Below the pieces are notes generated by a model. That model ran no database searches and was not told the DNA's origin. It saw nothing but the letters and a program-made list of their open reading frames with translations. The translations under genes and the position numbers were made by a program. From PSRJ01 sp963825305 (GTDB lineage: Bacteria > Acidobacteriota > Terriglobia > Bryobacterales > Bryobacteraceae), in the NCBI GenBank assembly GCA_963825305.1, contig CAWGTA010000008.1:930001-994000 (forward strand): 64,000 nt of DNA, read 5' to 3'. Below, one piece after another: positions 63,150 to 64,000 of the stretch (positions are counted from its first letter, which is position 1; each line of letters begins with the position of its first letter).

Positions 63150-64000
63150 GTGCTCAGAGGCGTCGAACCGGCATTTGGCTTGGCGCTCATTCTCGCCGTT
63201 GCGGCCCCGCTTGCGCTTTCCCAGGACGCCCATACTCAGGACTGGGCCTCACTCGACCGGCAAGGCGAGGAACTCTACACCAAGGGCGACTTGAAGGAGG
63301 CGATACGCATCGCCCGGATGGCCGTCGATGCTGCTTCGGATTCGAAGCAATCAGGGCGCAGCCTGGACCGCCTGGGTTTCTTCGAGTACACGTCAGGCGA
63401 TATGAAAGAGGGCGAGTCTTTCCTGCGGCAAGCGCTCGATCTTCGCAAAGGACTCGGGATCAATACCGCCGACTACGCAGAGAGCGCCAACGATCTCGCC
63501 CTCTTGTGCCGCGACTCCGGCAAGCTGCCGGAAGCGAGGACGCTCGCCGAGCAGGCCGTGGAGATACGCTCGCGCATCTTCGGGCCGCAGCACATGTTGG
63601 TTGCTGAAAGCCTGAACACCCTTGGCAGCACCTTGGCCCTTATAGGCGAGTACGACTTGGCGATCTCCCGGCTCGAGCAAGCCCGTGCCGTTCACGAATC
63701 GCTGGCAACTCCCCAGGAATTTAGCGAGGAGTATGGAACCCTGTGTGTCAACCTCGCGGGCACCTACCAGCGGGTGGGGAAATACGCATCGGCGGAGGCG
63801 ATGTTTCAAAAGGGACTGGACGTTCTACGCAAGAAACCTGGAATCAATCACCCGGCTTACTCGGCCAGCCTGGTTGCATTTGCTTATCTTCAGGCGGACT
63901 TAGGTCATTATTCCGCAGCTGAGAAGCTCTATGACGAGAGCGGAAGACTTCTCCGGGAGCAGCTTGGTGAACAACACCCCGTTTACACAGCGTTCCTGAA
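63150..64000 (+). CDS. exported TPR protein, partial at window end
   Basis: Runs off the right edge; 283 residues visible from GTG 63150 behind GGGAAGGGG. A signal peptide (GLALILAVAAPLALSQ) leads into 42-residue TPRs (KLPEARTLAEQAVEIRSRIFGPQH, LAISRLEQARAVHESLA, YASAEAMFQKGLDVL, HYSAAEKLYDESGRLL). The repeat spacing and GxxHP ends are those of kinesin-light-chain-type TPRs, often followed by a CHAT protease domain in such operons; that part is not in view. Third gene of the sigma operon. Confidence 0.75.
   Translation, partial: MLRGVEPAFGLALILAVAAPLALSQDAHTQDWASLDRQGEELYTKGDLKEAIRIARMAVDAASDSKQSGRSLDRLGFFEYTSGDMKEGESFLRQALDLRKGLGINTADYAESANDLALLCRDSGKLPEARTLAEQAVEIRSRIFGPQHMLVAESLNTLGSTLALIGEYDLAISRLEQARAVHESLATPQEFSEEYGTLCVNLAGTYQRVGKYASAEAMFQKGLDVLRKKPGINHPAYSASLVAFAYLQADLGHYSAAEKLYDESGRLLREQLGEQHPVYTAFL

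Overview
The window is a high-GC chromosomal segment, about 60-65% by eye, from a free-living Gram-negative bacterium. Four things point to Acidobacteriota, most likely a Solibacter/Bryobacter-type member: a protein matching the Solibacter-type TIGR03437 domain, a PEP-CTERM exosortase substrate, many palindromic intergenic repeats, and kinase-TPR and sigma-TPR genes. This is an inference from gene content. No rRNA or tRNA gene and no complete mobile element was seen.

A key property of the sequence is many one-base frameshifts inside conserved genes. They occur in RNase J, SecA, ProRS (at least seven), a glycosyltransferase, GalU, a cytochrome c peroxidase, DabA, DabB and the large NRPS-like gene. 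Several of these genes are essential, so most shifts are probably assembly or base-calling errors. Broken genes are therefore annotated as one span each. Two cases look like real decay because whole internal segments are missing: a 2-phosphosulfolactate phosphatase remnant at 21.1-21.4 kb and an ArsR remnant at 57.6-57.8 kb.

Layout. 0-11 kb, minus strand: PEP-CTERM protein, FAD-linked oxidase, RNase J, ABC exporter, DUF6599-like protein, methyltransferase with a zinc ribbon, SecA. 11-16.7 kb, minus strand: a SIR2/NB-ARC/TPR protein of the bacterial NLR-like defence type, a HicAB remnant, a 35-residue small ORF, and a Ser/Thr kinase with TPRs. 16.8-20 kb: proS diverges from glyA across a 22-bp perfect palindrome. 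20-27 kb, plus strand: glycosyltransferase, then larA-glcD-glcE-glcF-cytochrome c, a lactate/glycolate oxidation operon. 27-33.7 kb: secreted proteins, a hybrid histidine kinase that has lost its phosphotransfer residues, HAD phosphatase, CutA, FtsB/DivIC and a zinc alcohol dehydrogenase. 33.7-36.6 kb: a tight operon of zinc-ribbon and membrane proteins ending in a POTRA/HEAT-type protein. 36.6-44.3 kb: hemerythrin, a lysozyme-like protein, a 112-bp tandem repeat, a Pls/PosA-type peptide synthetase, FAH-family hydrolase and O-methyltransferase. 44.6-48.2 kb: DinG-type helicase, QueD, ferredoxin, GalU. 48.3-51.6 kb: cytochrome c peroxidase, XRE/substrate-binding regulator, molybdopterin-fold protein. 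52-58.2 kb: a DAB inorganic-carbon uptake operon (dabA, dabB and a second NuoM-like subunit) facing an arsR gene. 58.3-64 kb: small enzymes, secreted and outer-membrane proteins, and a sigma factor/anti-sigma-TPR/TPR operon running off the end.

The most notable items are the DAB operon with two membrane subunits and a decayed inverted arsR copy, the SIR2-NLR protein, the apparently dead hybrid kinase, the Pls/PosA synthetase, and at least five families of palindromic intergenic repeats, several with two or more copies here.
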